From the IMG/VR virus record IMGVR_UViG_3300036045_000041, positions 1-35,605 of that record: a DNA stretch of 35,605 nucleotides; one strand, 5' to 3'. The position numbers and the translations under genes were made by a program. Shown in pieces: positions 8,078-13,701 of the stretch (the first letter of the stretch is position 1; each line of letters starts with the position of its first letter). The stretch is from a virus. Below the pieces are notes generated by a model, which was not told the DNA's origin, did not search any database, and saw nothing but the letters and a program-made list of their open reading frames with translations.

Positions 8078-8868
8078 AAAAAAATCTGTCCGAAATTTAT
8101 CAATCAATTGAAAACAATAAAAAGAATTTAGAATTTATTAAAACTGGATTTTCAACTATAGATTTTATTTTAGAGGGTGGATTTTTAAGAAAAGAGTTGG
8201 TGGTTGTAGGAGCACAAACAGGTATAGGCAAGTCAATCTTTGGTAGTCATTTTTTTTATCAAGCTTCTAAACAGGGATTTAAAAGCGCTTATTTTTCTCT
8301 TGAAATTTCAAATGAGCTTATTGTTTCAAGATTGTTAGCCAGAGAAGCGGGATTAAGCCCAACACTTTTGATGACCGGTCAATTATTGGGCGATGTGTTA
8401 GAAAAAAAAATTGATGCAAAAGTAGAGGTGGAAAGTTATGAGTCTTTTATGAGTTTTTATGATGACACGTACGTACTTGAAGAAATAATTAAAGAGATAG
8501 AAGACAATAATTATGATTTTGTTGTAATAGATTTTGTTCAAAATGTTATATCAACCGGTGAAAGAGAATATGATAAATTGTCTAGGGTTTCTTTAGAATT
8601 ACAAAAAGCAGCGAAAAAGTATAATTGTTGCATATTAATTCTTTCACAACTGTCAAACTTTGCTTCAAAGAATGGATTAGATAGTGGTAATTTGGAATAT
8701 AAGGGAACTGGAAACATCGCTACGGTTTGTGATTTAGGACTTATTATTGAGAGGTCAAAAGAAACAAAAGATATGAATATAATTCATTTACGTAAAAACA
8801 GGCGAGGTAGATCAGGTGAATACGTGGTTATATTTTATGAACATCCTGGAGGTGATTTACATGAATAG
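8074..8868 (+). CDS. DnaB/RecA-type replicative helicase ATPase
   Basis: This is the C-terminal helicase domain alone, 264 aa. Walker A is GAQTGIGKS (46-54), Walker B is DFVVID (148-153), and ILSQLSN near 190 and KGTGNIATVCD near 213 match DnaB motifs. HLRKNRRGRSG near the end fits the arginine-finger/DNA-contact region. The N-terminal DnaB domain is missing, as in several phage helicases. It would form a hexamer that unwinds DNA, loaded by the overlapping upstream gene product. The TAG at 8866-8868 is a true stop, because a gene with a perfect Shine-Dalgarno site starts at 8861. Confidence 0.85.
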   Translation: MKKNLSEIYQSIENNKKNLEFIKTGFSTIDFILEGGFLRKELVVVGAQTGIGKSIFGSHFFYQASKQGFKSAYFSLEISNELIVSRLLAREAGLSPTLLMTGQLLGDVLEKKIDAKVEVESYESFMSFYDDTYVLEEIIKEIEDNNYDFVVIDFVQNVISTGEREYDKLSRVSLELQKAAKKYNCCILILSQLSNFASKNGLDSGNLEYKGTGNIATVCDLGLIIERSKETKDMNIIHLRKNRRGRSGEYVVIFYEHPGGDLHE

Positions 8869-9121
8869 AACAGCAATAAGTAGATTGGCCTTCGCAGAAA
8901 AACTGGTGGAAAGATTAAGGGAAAAAGAAAAAATATTTTTACAAGAAAGGAATTTATGCAAACAAATAATTCAAAATTTAAAGGAAACAAAGATCGAAAA
9001 TTCAAAAGCTATTCAGGGTTTGTGTCAGAAGATTATAAATTTAGACAAGCCAAAAGATTTGCAGAGAAATTTGGAAATACGTTTCGAGGCCAACCAGATA
9101 ACAATTTTCGAGAATGGCTAG
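8861..9121 (+). CDS. Hypothetical coiled-coil protein (86 aa)
   Basis: The start ATG at 8861 has an ideal ribosome-binding site, GGAGGTGA, five to six bases upstream and within the helicase gene. The N-terminal half (LAFAEKLVERLREKEKIFLQ) is a clear charged helix. The C-terminal half is less natural and overlaps another open frame starting at 8956. No family is recognised. It probably belongs to the replication operon. Confidence 0.6.
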   Translation: MNRTAISRLAFAEKLVERLREKEKIFLQERNLCKQIIQNLKETKIENSKAIQGLCQKIINLDKPKDLQRNLEIRFEANQITIFENG

Positions 9122-9129
9122 AAAAGTAA
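8956..9129 (+). CDS. Possible overlapping small basic protein (57 aa)
   Basis: This frame lies -1 relative to the 86-aa gene and overlaps it almost to the end. Its start has AAGAAAGG upstream. The sequence is basic and looks protein-like, with KFRQAKRFAEKFGNTFRGQ near the middle and a FREWLEK C-terminus, more natural than the overlapping C-terminus in the other frame. Either both are made, or the 86-aa frame shifts into this one. Too short for a confident call. Confidence 0.45.
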   Translation: MQTNNSKFKGNKDRKFKSYSGFVSEDYKFRQAKRFAEKFGNTFRGQPDNNFREWLEK

Positions 9130-9136
9130 TTACCCC

Positions 9137-9165
9137 TTGACATATGTTGTCAACCATGATAATTT
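9137..9165 (+). promoter_or_regulatory. Early promoter with embedded TTGAC-N7-GTCAA operator (copy 1)
   Basis: TTGACA at 9137-9142, a 17-bp spacer and TAATTT at 9160-9165 form a good sigma70-type promoter. The -35 is the left arm of an inverted repeat, TTGACATATGTTGTCAA at 9137-9153. The same 22 bases (TTGACA to CATG) recur at 11350. The transcript would start near 9172, just before AAAGGAG at 9174-9180 and the ATG at 9188. Confidence 0.7.
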
Positions 9166-9187
9166 TTAATTATAAAGGAGAAAGAAT

Positions 9188-9436
9188 ATGAATGAACAAA
9201 CAATTTACGATGATTTTTTATCAGTTAGAAATTTTGTAAAGACTTGTTTTTTACAAGGATTAATTGATGAACAAGAGTTTGATAAAAAATATAAAGCAAC
9301 TTTAGAAAAGTACGCTAAAGAATTAGTTGATGATGGTTGGTTAGATTTTGTAAACGCTGAGATTTCCCTTCTTGAATACGAGAAAAACGATAACAAGGCA
9401 ATGGAGGAAAATATGTATCAGGGGAGATCGCTATGA
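9188..9436 (+). CDS. Hypothetical acidic helical protein (82 aa)
   Basis: The start is set by AAAGGAG at 9174-9180. The protein is acidic and helical (EQEFDKKYKATLEKYAKELVDDGW) with no recognised domain. It is the first gene after a strong operator-bearing promoter and overlaps the annealing-protein gene by four bases (ATGA), so it is probably co-expressed with the recombination function. Its role is unknown. Confidence 0.7.
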   Translation: MNEQTIYDDFLSVRNFVKTCFLQGLIDEQEFDKKYKATLEKYAKELVDDGWLDFVNAEISLLEYEKNDNKAMEENMYQGRSL

Positions 9437-9921
9437 TTACCATACATGGTAAGCAGTATATTACCGTAGCTGAGAGGATAGTTGCAGCTCATGAAGCTCT
9501 AAAGAGTATTTCAATAACCACCGAGGTTTTATTTCAAAACCCCGTAGTTATTAAAGCAACGGTTACCACATCCAAGGGCGTATTTACTGGGATATCCGCT
9601 GCCAATCCAAACAAAACCATCGAGAAGATGTCTCCGTATGAGGTTGCAGAAACCTCAGCAGTAGGCAGAGCATTAGGCTTCGCAGGATATGGAGTCGTAG
9701 AAGGCGTTGCAACAGCCGATGAAATGATAAAGGCCTCTACCATCGGAAATGACAATCAAATCGTTTCTAGCGATACTACAGGGGCTAATTTACCCAAGAT
9801 TTATGGCGATACGGTAACTATATCTGAAGAAGATTTAGGGGTTTGTAGTAAATGTGGATCACCAAACGCTTTAAGCAAAGTTGGCAACAAATACTGCTCT
9901 GCTAAGTGTTGGATGAACTAA
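9433..9921 (+). CDS. Single-strand annealing protein (Erf/Rad52-like) with C-terminal zinc ribbon
   Basis: The 162-aa protein has the pattern of short phage annealing proteins: an N-terminal strand/helix region beginning YITVAERIVAAHEAL, and the signature IEKMSPYEVAETSAVGRALG with a following Gly-rich turn. These proteins pair complementary single strands during phage recombination and replication. The C-terminus adds a CxxC...CxxxC zinc ribbon (CSKCGS at about 137 and KYCSAKCW at the end), as in several Erf-like or ssDNA-binding relatives. A RusA-like resolvase is encoded nearby, supporting a recombination module. The exact superfamily is uncertain. Confidence 0.7.
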   Translation: MITIHGKQYITVAERIVAAHEALKSISITTEVLFQNPVVIKATVTTSKGVFTGISAANPNKTIEKMSPYEVAETSAVGRALGFAGYGVVEGVATADEMIKASTIGNDNQIVSSDTTGANLPKIYGDTVTISEEDLGVCSKCGSPNALSKVGNKYCSAKCWMN

Positions 9922-9922
9922 T

Positions 9923-10102
9923 ATGATAGAAAACTATTGTGATGAATGTAAAAAAATAATAACGTGGGGAGAGTACAGGTACTCAATTACTCATTTTAAA
10001 AGATGCAGAGAGACTGATAATGGACTTTGTGTTGAACATCAAAGAAAACAACGGGATATTGAATATCCAAAAAAATTAGCAGAGATCATTAACAAATTGT
10101 GA
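9923..10102 (+). CDS. Small zinc-finger-like protein (59 aa)
   Basis: An ATG one base after the annealing-protein stop opens a 59-codon frame ending in TGA at 10100-10102. It contains CDECKK (6-11) and later CRETDNGLCVEH, giving four cysteines and a histidine suitable for a zinc knuckle. The C-terminal half is a charged helix (RKQRDIEYPKKLAEIINK). The tight junction with the previous gene and the metal-ligand pattern support a real gene. It may bind nucleic acid alongside the annealing protein. Confidence 0.65.
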   Translation: MIENYCDECKKIITWGEYRYSITHFKRCRETDNGLCVEHQRKQRDIEYPKKLAEIINKL

Positions 10103-10109
10103 ATGAGTA

Positions 10110-10270
10110 TTGAAGGGTTCTGTTGAATTAAATAAAACAGGCTTATACCCCACAGGGGGTGTGACTGGAAGTTAAGCCCTTCAATCCTCATACCTGGATA
10201 GAGTCTATGGACAACTTAGTCAACTGAAGTAACTAAGGAGGAAATTTCGCTCTATCCAAGTGTGAGGAGG
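10110..10270 (+). ncRNA. Candidate structured RNA / cis-regulatory leader
   Basis: Domain 1 (10110-10184) is closed by TTGAAGGG/CCCTTCAA, a perfect 8-bp stem. It holds hairpins CTGTT/AACAG (10120/10136), GCTTA/TAAGC (10141/10173) and, inside the last, ACCCC/GGGGT (10147/10156). Domain 2 (10186-10267) is a long stem: CCTCATAC/GTGTGAGG (8 bp, one GU), a 2x2 internal loop, then GGATAGAG/CTCTATCC (8 bp). It is capped by CTTAGT/ACTAAG. The closing strand covers part of the ribosome-binding site GAGGAGG of the gene at 10279. It matches no RNA family I know. A translational switch, a stable phage RNA or an origin structure are possible. Confidence 0.65.
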
Positions 10271-10278
10271 TAAAACAC

Positions 10279-10452
10279 ATGAACAGATCAATGAAAGCTG
10301 TATTGTTTTTACAGAAGGCAGACGAAAAAACACTGAACATGTATCAGTTAAATCGTTTATTAAAAACAAACTGGTCACCCCGAGCCATTAGTGAAGCCAG
10401 AAGAGACGGGATAAAAATAATTGGAAATAACCCATATACGTTAGAAGGATAA
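10279..10452 (+). CDS. Small winged-helix/HTH-like DNA-binding protein (57 aa)
   Basis: The ATG follows GAGGAGG (10264-10270) by eight bases. The sequence LNMYQLNRLLKTNWSPRAISEARRDGIKIIG followed by NPYTLEG resembles compact winged helices of phage regulators, in which a helix pair is followed by an [RK]ISE[LA]R..G-I-I wing. It could be a transcription or replication regulator. The Shine-Dalgarno site lies partly in the long stem of the structured RNA just upstream, so its translation may be controlled by folding. Confidence 0.6.
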   Translation: MNRSMKAVLFLQKADEKTLNMYQLNRLLKTNWSPRAISEARRDGIKIIGNNPYTLEG

Positions 10453-10454
10453 TC

Positions 10455-10802
10455 ATGAAAACAATCCAGCATAACGCGATAATAACGAGTATACGTTCAC
10501 GTAAAGATAGATCAATATCATATTCAGTAGAAACCCCCGAATTAAGTCATCAGGAAAAAGCACTATTTTTTGAATTACAAAATTTAAATGTAGTAATCTC
10601 TATTTTACCCAAAGATGAGCTGGAAGCGCCAGAGTATAAAGTTGAGAAGGATATAGATCAAAAAAGCCCATCATCCAGAATGAGAAATGTAATTTATATT
10701 TTATACAAACAATCCGGAGATAACCGTGATTTTGAATTATACTATAAAAACACTATGGAGGTTTTAATTCAGAAACTGAAAGAAAAAATAGAGAATGTAT
10801 GA
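10455..10802 (+). CDS. Conserved phage hypothetical protein upstream of RusA (115 aa)
   Basis: The protein starts with strands (NAIITSIRSRKDRSISYSVETPEL) and contains HQEKALFFELQNLNVV. This pattern is common for small phage proteins beside recombination genes. The C-terminal half (about 70-115) is a long helix after a charged linker. It overlaps the RusA-like gene by four bases (ATGA), so both are translated from one message. No catalytic motif is visible; a DNA-binding or recombination-accessory role is a guess. Confidence 0.7.
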   Translation: MKTIQHNAIITSIRSRKDRSISYSVETPELSHQEKALFFELQNLNVVISILPKDELEAPEYKVEKDIDQKSPSSRMRNVIYILYKQSGDNRDFELYYKNTMEVLIQKLKEKIENV

Positions 10803-11140
10803 AGTTTGTATTTCCAATCTGTCCCACCACTAACCATATGTATGGTCATAGTGGTCATAGAACTTATAAAACCAAAGATTCAATTGAGTGGGAACATGAA
10901 GCGCAAGCTGTGATCTTATCAACTAAAGGCAGAAAAAAATTAACAGGCGATGTATATGTAGGGGTAGAGTTTTTTTTGAAACGTGATCGGGATTTAGATA
11001 ATAACAAGCTGTTGTATGATGCTTTACAGGATAACGGAATTATTGAAAACGACAGACAAATAATACATTTAAATGTAAAAAAATATATAGATAAGAAAAA
11101 CCCAAGAATAGAATTGCAGATAGAACAAATTGACAAATAG
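10799..11140 (+). CDS. rusA: RusA-like Holliday junction resolvase
   Basis: The 113-aa length and layout match RusA endonucleases. The N-terminus carries the nucleotide-contacting loop PTTNHMYGHSGHRTYKTKD, and the catalytic acidic residues appear as Asp65 and Asp67 in KRDRDLDN, then KLLYDALQ and Asp85 in IIENDRQI. RusA dimers cut four-way junctions formed by recombination and clear branches before packaging. It closes an operon with the upstream hypothetical protein and lies near the annealing protein. Confidence 0.9.
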   Translation: MKFVFPICPTTNHMYGHSGHRTYKTKDSIEWEHEAQAVILSTKGRKKLTGDVYVGVEFFLKRDRDLDNNKLLYDALQDNGIIENDRQIIHLNVKKYIDKKNPRIELQIEQIDK

Positions 11141-11159
11141 CGTCAACATATAGTATAAG
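11130..11159 (+). promoter_or_regulatory. Leaderless-type promoter with TTGAC-N7-GTCAA operator (copy 2)
   Basis: TTGACA at 11130-11135, an 18-bp spacer and TATAAG at 11154-11159 form a promoter overlapping the end of rusA. The -35 begins an inverted repeat TTGACAAATAGCGTCAA (11130-11146), same arms and spacing as at 9137. Transcription should begin at about 11166, within two bases of the ATG at 11168. Confidence 0.65.
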
Positions 11160-11167
11160 TGAACAAT

Positions 11168-11353
11168 ATGGAGCAATTAAATGAAGATCAAGTTAGGAAA
11201 ATGAGAAGGGCTCGCCGAATGGAAATTTACAAAAAAAACCAAGAGGATCACATATCTTATTCTAGGCTGGCTGTAGAATATGGGATTACCGCTTCTCGTG
11301 TTTCAAGGATTATTGCCAAAGTTAGAAAAGAATTAAATAAATTGGCATATTGA
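11168..11353 (+). CDS. Small helix-turn-helix regulator (sigma region 4-like, 61 aa)
   Basis: I chose the ATG at 11168; a GTG at 11159 is in frame but lies inside the -10 box. The protein has a basic N-terminal helix (RKMRRARRMEIYKKNQ) and an HTH at about 30-55: ISYSRLAVEYGITASRVSRI, in the style of sigma region 4 or Hin-type HTHs. Both its own promoter and the next one carry the TTGAC-N7-GTCAA repeat, so it is a candidate for binding that site and for autoregulation. That link is inferred from position only. Confidence 0.7.
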   Translation: MEQLNEDQVRKMRRARRMEIYKKNQEDHISYSRLAVEYGITASRVSRIIAKVRKELNKLAY

Positions 11354-11378
11354 CATATGTTGTCAACCATGGTATATA
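11350..11378 (+). promoter_or_regulatory. Leaderless-type promoter with TTGAC-N7-GTCAA operator (copy 3)
   Basis: TTGACA at 11350-11355, a 17-bp spacer and TATATA at 11373-11378. The inverted repeat at 11350-11366 is identical to that at 9137-9153. The start codon of the next gene at 11387 is 37 bp from the first base of TTGACA, so the predicted transcript begins within about two bases of the ATG and has no ribosome-binding site. Confidence 0.75.
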
Positions 11379-11386
11379 TTTAATAT

Positions 11387-11935
11387 ATGAAACAAAAAGC
11401 CATAGGTTCTAATCAACACCAAACAATCTATAAAAGAACTAAGTTTAGTCACTTTGGTAAAGTTTTAGGATTACTTCTTTTTCTCTATATAATGTTTTTA
11501 GCAATTAACTTCACGAGATCTTACGCCACTGGTCTTGCAACTGATCACTGGCTAAATTCATTTGAATATGGGACCCAGCCATCAGTAAATTTTCAAGTTG
11601 AGTTAGCCTCAACGTCTGGACTATTAAACGAAGAAGAAATGGAAGCCACAAAAGAAAATATAGTTTGGTACATTATGAAAATTTTTGGTAAACACGGCAC
11701 AGATGTAGCAGTAAAAGCTATAAGTTGTTTTTATAGTGAATCAGGACTCAGAACCGATGCATATAATTTCAATAGAAATGGAACTGAAGACAGAGGGGTA
11801 GCACAAATAAACTCTATACACGGATTAACCCCTAATGATGCCCATAATTATAGAAAAAATATAGATATGGCAGAGAAAGTATATTTAAGAGCCGGAAAGA
11901 GTTTTAATCCATGGTATGGAAAGATGTGTAAATAA
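11387..11935 (+). CDS. Membrane-anchored lytic transglycosylase (SLT-like)
   Basis: Residues about 25-42 (KVLGLLLFLYIMFLAINF) form an N-terminal membrane anchor. The C-terminal ~100 residues resemble a lysozyme-like SLT fold: catalytic-type Glu in CFYSESGLRTDAYN, followed by NGTEDRGVAQINSIHG and AEKVYLRAGKSFNPW. Such enzymes cleave the glycan strands of peptidoglycan. It lies in the early region under its own promoter, away from the late lysis cassette, so timing or purpose may differ (cell-wall remodelling, exclusion of other phages, or lysis). It probably has an outward-facing catalytic domain. Confidence 0.75.
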   Translation: MKQKAIGSNQHQTIYKRTKFSHFGKVLGLLLFLYIMFLAINFTRSYATGLATDHWLNSFEYGTQPSVNFQVELASTSGLLNEEEMEATKENIVWYIMKIFGKHGTDVAVKAISCFYSESGLRTDAYNFNRNGTEDRGVAQINSIHGLTPNDAHNYRKNIDMAEKVYLRAGKSFNPWYGKMCK

Positions 11936-11936
11936 T

Positions 11937-12122
11937 ATGATACAAGATTTTAATTACGCTGTAGATTTATACGCAGTTGTAATCATGACTCTTGCAATCT
12001 TATCAATTTTAGTTGCTTTTTTTACAAAAGTGGCGCAATTAACGATTAAAGTTGGTTTTTGGTTGGCAATTATTTTGCCACTAATCATGTTGAGTTTTGG
12101 ATTTATTTTACTGATGTTTTAA
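11937..12122 (+). CDS. Small two-segment membrane protein (holin-like, 61 aa)
   Basis: The ATG at 11937 follows the transglycosylase stop by one base; an earlier in-frame ATG at 11916 lies within that gene. Two hydrophobic segments (about 10-33 and 40-61) are joined by a short Lys-containing turn. Composition and size fit a small holin or membrane adaptor. Its tight coupling to the transglycosylase suggests a joint action at the membrane, but it has no recognisable family. Confidence 0.65.
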   Translation: MIQDFNYAVDLYAVVIMTLAILSILVAFFTKVAQLTIKVGFWLAIILPLIMLSFGFILLMF

Positions 12123-12135
12123 AAAAGATATTTTT

Positions 12136-13209
12136 ATGGAAAATAAAATAATAACTAAATTAACAAAAACACAGGAAAAACAAATTCCTAAATTTATTGA
12201 AAAATATGTTGATATGGCTAAGCAGCCAACAGATAAAAAAAAAGCTACAAGAGCTATTCAAAATTTATATAAATATGCTGGCTTTGATAAACCAATAGTT
12301 ATTTACGCCGAATCTCCGTTTGCTGCTGTTGTTATGGCAGCTGTGACAAGAATTTTAGTTGAGAATAAATTGCTTAGCAACACTTCCAAACTCGGTTCCC
12401 AACTCCATTCCAAACTCGGTTCCCAACTCCATTCCCAACTCTATTCCCAACTCTATTCCCAACTCCATTCCCAACTCGATTCCAAACTCTATTCCCAACT
12501 CCATTCCCAACTCTATTCCCAACTCGATTCCCAACTCGATTCCAAACTCGATTCCAAACTCTATTCCCAACTTTCAAAAATTAATAATGATTGGTGGTTA
12601 ATAATATGGTGGTTAATTTGGGCTGGATGGTATGAATTTGCTAAATATATTGGAGTTAAATTTGATAACAAAATTTTCAAAATATTCATGGACTTTGTAA
12701 CTAATGTGTCATTTATTATTCCCTATGAAGGAATAGCATTTGTATCTGAAACACCTAAAACCATTAGTTGGGATAATAAAAGATTAAGTAATAAAAATGC
12801 TCCAGCCGTTGAATATAAAGATGGATATGCTTTATATTGTATTGATGGAGTTGATGTTTCAGAAAAAATAGTAATGCATCCAGAAACATTAACTAAAAAA
12901 GATTGGATTGAAGAAGAAAACACTGAAGTAAGACGAATAATTCAAGATCAAATGAAAGAGCGATTTGTAACAGAGGTCGGGGGTAAATTAATAGCAAAAC
13001 ATAAAAATAATAAAATAGGTGAGATTATAGAGATAGATATTTCACCAGATCCAGAAAAATTTGCGCGATATATTCACGCTCAAGACTGGTCAACAAATAG
13101 AATGTATTTTGTCAGAATACCACCTACAATTAGTGACCCAATAGAGGCGCAAAAGTGGGTCTATGACTGGCCAGAAAATACAGATTTTAAGGTTAGATAT
13201 AGAACCTAG
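12136..13209 (+). CDS. DUF6745-like protein with 16 tetrapeptide repeats
   Basis: The N-terminus (about 1-80) ends in IVIYAESPFAAVVMAAVTR. Residues 84-147 are S-[QK]-L-[HYDG] tetrapeptides, 16 in a row. After a Trp-rich link (NDWWLIIWWLIWAGWYEF) the C-terminal half contains APAVEYKDGYALYCIDGVDV, EENTEVRRIIQDQMKERF and MYFVRIPPTI. This order, including an x-Q-[LV]-x tetrapeptide zone in the middle, matches from memory a widespread bacterial family of unknown function (DUF6745). The following gene is its usual small neighbour. No biochemical activity is established. The repeat zone probably forms an amphipathic, regularly turning structure. Confidence 0.7.
   Translation: MENKIITKLTKTQEKQIPKFIEKYVDMAKQPTDKKKATRAIQNLYKYAGFDKPIVIYAESPFAAVVMAAVTRILVENKLLSNTSKLGSQLHSKLGSQLHSQLYSQLYSQLHSQLDSKLYSQLHSQLYSQLDSQLDSKLDSKLYSQLSKINNDWWLIIWWLIWAGWYEFAKYIGVKFDNKIFKIFMDFVTNVSFIIPYEGIAFVSETPKTISWDNKRLSNKNAPAVEYKDGYALYCIDGVDVSEKIVMHPETLTKKDWIEEENTEVRRIIQDQMKERFVTEVGGKLIAKHKNNKIGEIIEIDISPDPEKFARYIHAQDWSTNRMYFVRIPPTISDPIEAQKWVYDWPENTDFKVRYRT
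12385..12576 (+). repeat. Sixteen tandem 12-bp units inside the DUF6745-like gene
   Basis: Each unit is TCC-[C/A]AA-CTC-NNT, starting at 12385 and repeating every 12 bp through 12576. Among the first 15 units, bases differ only at the first position of codon 2 (Gln/Lys) and at codon 4 (mostly His/Tyr/Asp by first-base change, Gly twice). Third positions are invariant. The array is long, nearly perfect and in frame, so it can change length by slippage without frameshift. Confidence 0.95.
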
Positions 13210-13221
13210 AAAGGATAAATT

Positions 13222-13527
13222 ATGAAACCATATGCAATTCAAGGAGACATTTTATTTAAACAAATAAACTTAATACCAAAAGGAGCTAAAAAGAAAAATG
13301 GAAAAACAGTGGCTTATGGAGAAGCTACGGGGCATCACCACTCATTTAGATTTACTGATGATGTTCAGTTGTATGAGTTGGGAGATAGACTGTTTGCCCA
13401 TATTGGAACCCCAGCCATCATAGAACATGAAGAGCACAATGATATTCCGTTTGAAACAGGAGATTATGAGATTAAAAGACAACGAGAATATGTGAGTAGA
13501 GATATGGTTAGAGTTGTGATTGATTAA
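13222..13527 (+). CDS. Small partner of the DUF6745-like protein (TGHHH-type, 101 aa)
   Basis: The protein has the pattern GDILFKQ at 9-15, then GEATGHHHSF near 34-43, VQLYELGDRLFAHI, IIEHEEHNDIPFETGDY and KRQREYV. I know this arrangement from small bacterial proteins encoded next to DUF6745 proteins: a beta-barrel-like fold with conserved His residues (TGHxH and HEEH) that could bind a metal. The function is not established. The start has AGAAAGGA upstream. The two genes are 12 bp apart and likely cotranslated. Confidence 0.7.
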   Translation: MKPYAIQGDILFKQINLIPKGAKKKNGKTVAYGEATGHHHSFRFTDDVQLYELGDRLFAHIGTPAIIEHEEHNDIPFETGDYEIKRQREYVSRDMVRVVID

Positions 13528-13530
13528 TTA

Positions 13531-13582
13531 TGACAACTAATGTGACAACTTATAAAAATAACACGACAACTTAACCGGTTAA
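13531..13582. promoter_or_regulatory. Repeated box and palindrome upstream of tRNA-Tyr
   Basis: Three near-identical boxes, TGACAACTAA (13531), TGACAACTTA (13543) and CGACAACTTA (13564), are followed by the perfect 12-bp palindrome TTAACCGGTTAA (13571-13582). A TATAAA lies at 13551-13556 but its -35 is poor. These may be operator sites controlling the tRNA and following genes, or residues of an attachment or recombination site. Confidence 0.4.
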
Positions 13583-13604
13583 TTAGTTTTCAATCACATT
13601 GAAA

Positions 13605-13689
13605 GCCACCGTATACGGATAAAGACACCGCCCAGACTGTAAATCTGGTGCTCAGTAGAGCTGGCTAGGTGCAATTCCTAGGGGTGGCA
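13605..13689 (+). tRNA. tRNA-Tyr (GUA)
   Basis: The fold is class II. Acceptor GCCACCG (13605-13611) pairs with GGGTGGC (13682-13688), except the innermost G-G. The D stem is CGG/CCG. The anticodon arm is CCAGA-CTGTAAA-TCTGG with GTA at 13639-13641. The variable arm is GCTC-AGTA-GAGC (13650-13661) and the T arm CTAGG-TGCAATT-CCTAG, whose loop has G where T is usual. The discriminator is A13689, and CCA is not encoded. The long variable arm and GTA anticodon fit bacterial tyrosine tRNA. Confidence 0.85.
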
Positions 13690-13701
13690 CAAAGATATTA
13701 T

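Noticed and set aside
10155-10200. Resemblance of GTGACTGG...CCTGG to the ZTP (pfl) riboswitch core
   Set aside because: Only short strings agree; the required hairpins and pseudoknot partners do not fit, and the downstream gene is a small DNA-binding protein, not purine metabolism.
10110-10270. Group I intron or self-cleaving ribozyme
   Set aside because: No split gene flanks the region, and no hammerhead, twister or group I core motif is evident.
12385-12576. CRISPR array or diversity-generating template
   Set aside because: Units are 12 bp with no spacers, and no cas or reverse transcriptase gene is present. Variation is not at adenines in the pattern of reverse-transcriptase mutagenesis.
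12355-12601. Repetitive frames on both strands over the 12-bp array (Pro-Asn-Ser or Gly-Ile-Glu repeats)
   Set aside because: Unit length divisible by three makes every frame repetitive and open; only the DUF6745-like frame continues into natural sequence on both sides.
13669-13701. Upstream in-frame ATG for the 62-aa gene
   Set aside because: It lies in the T arm of the tRNA; the ATG at 13702 is outside it.
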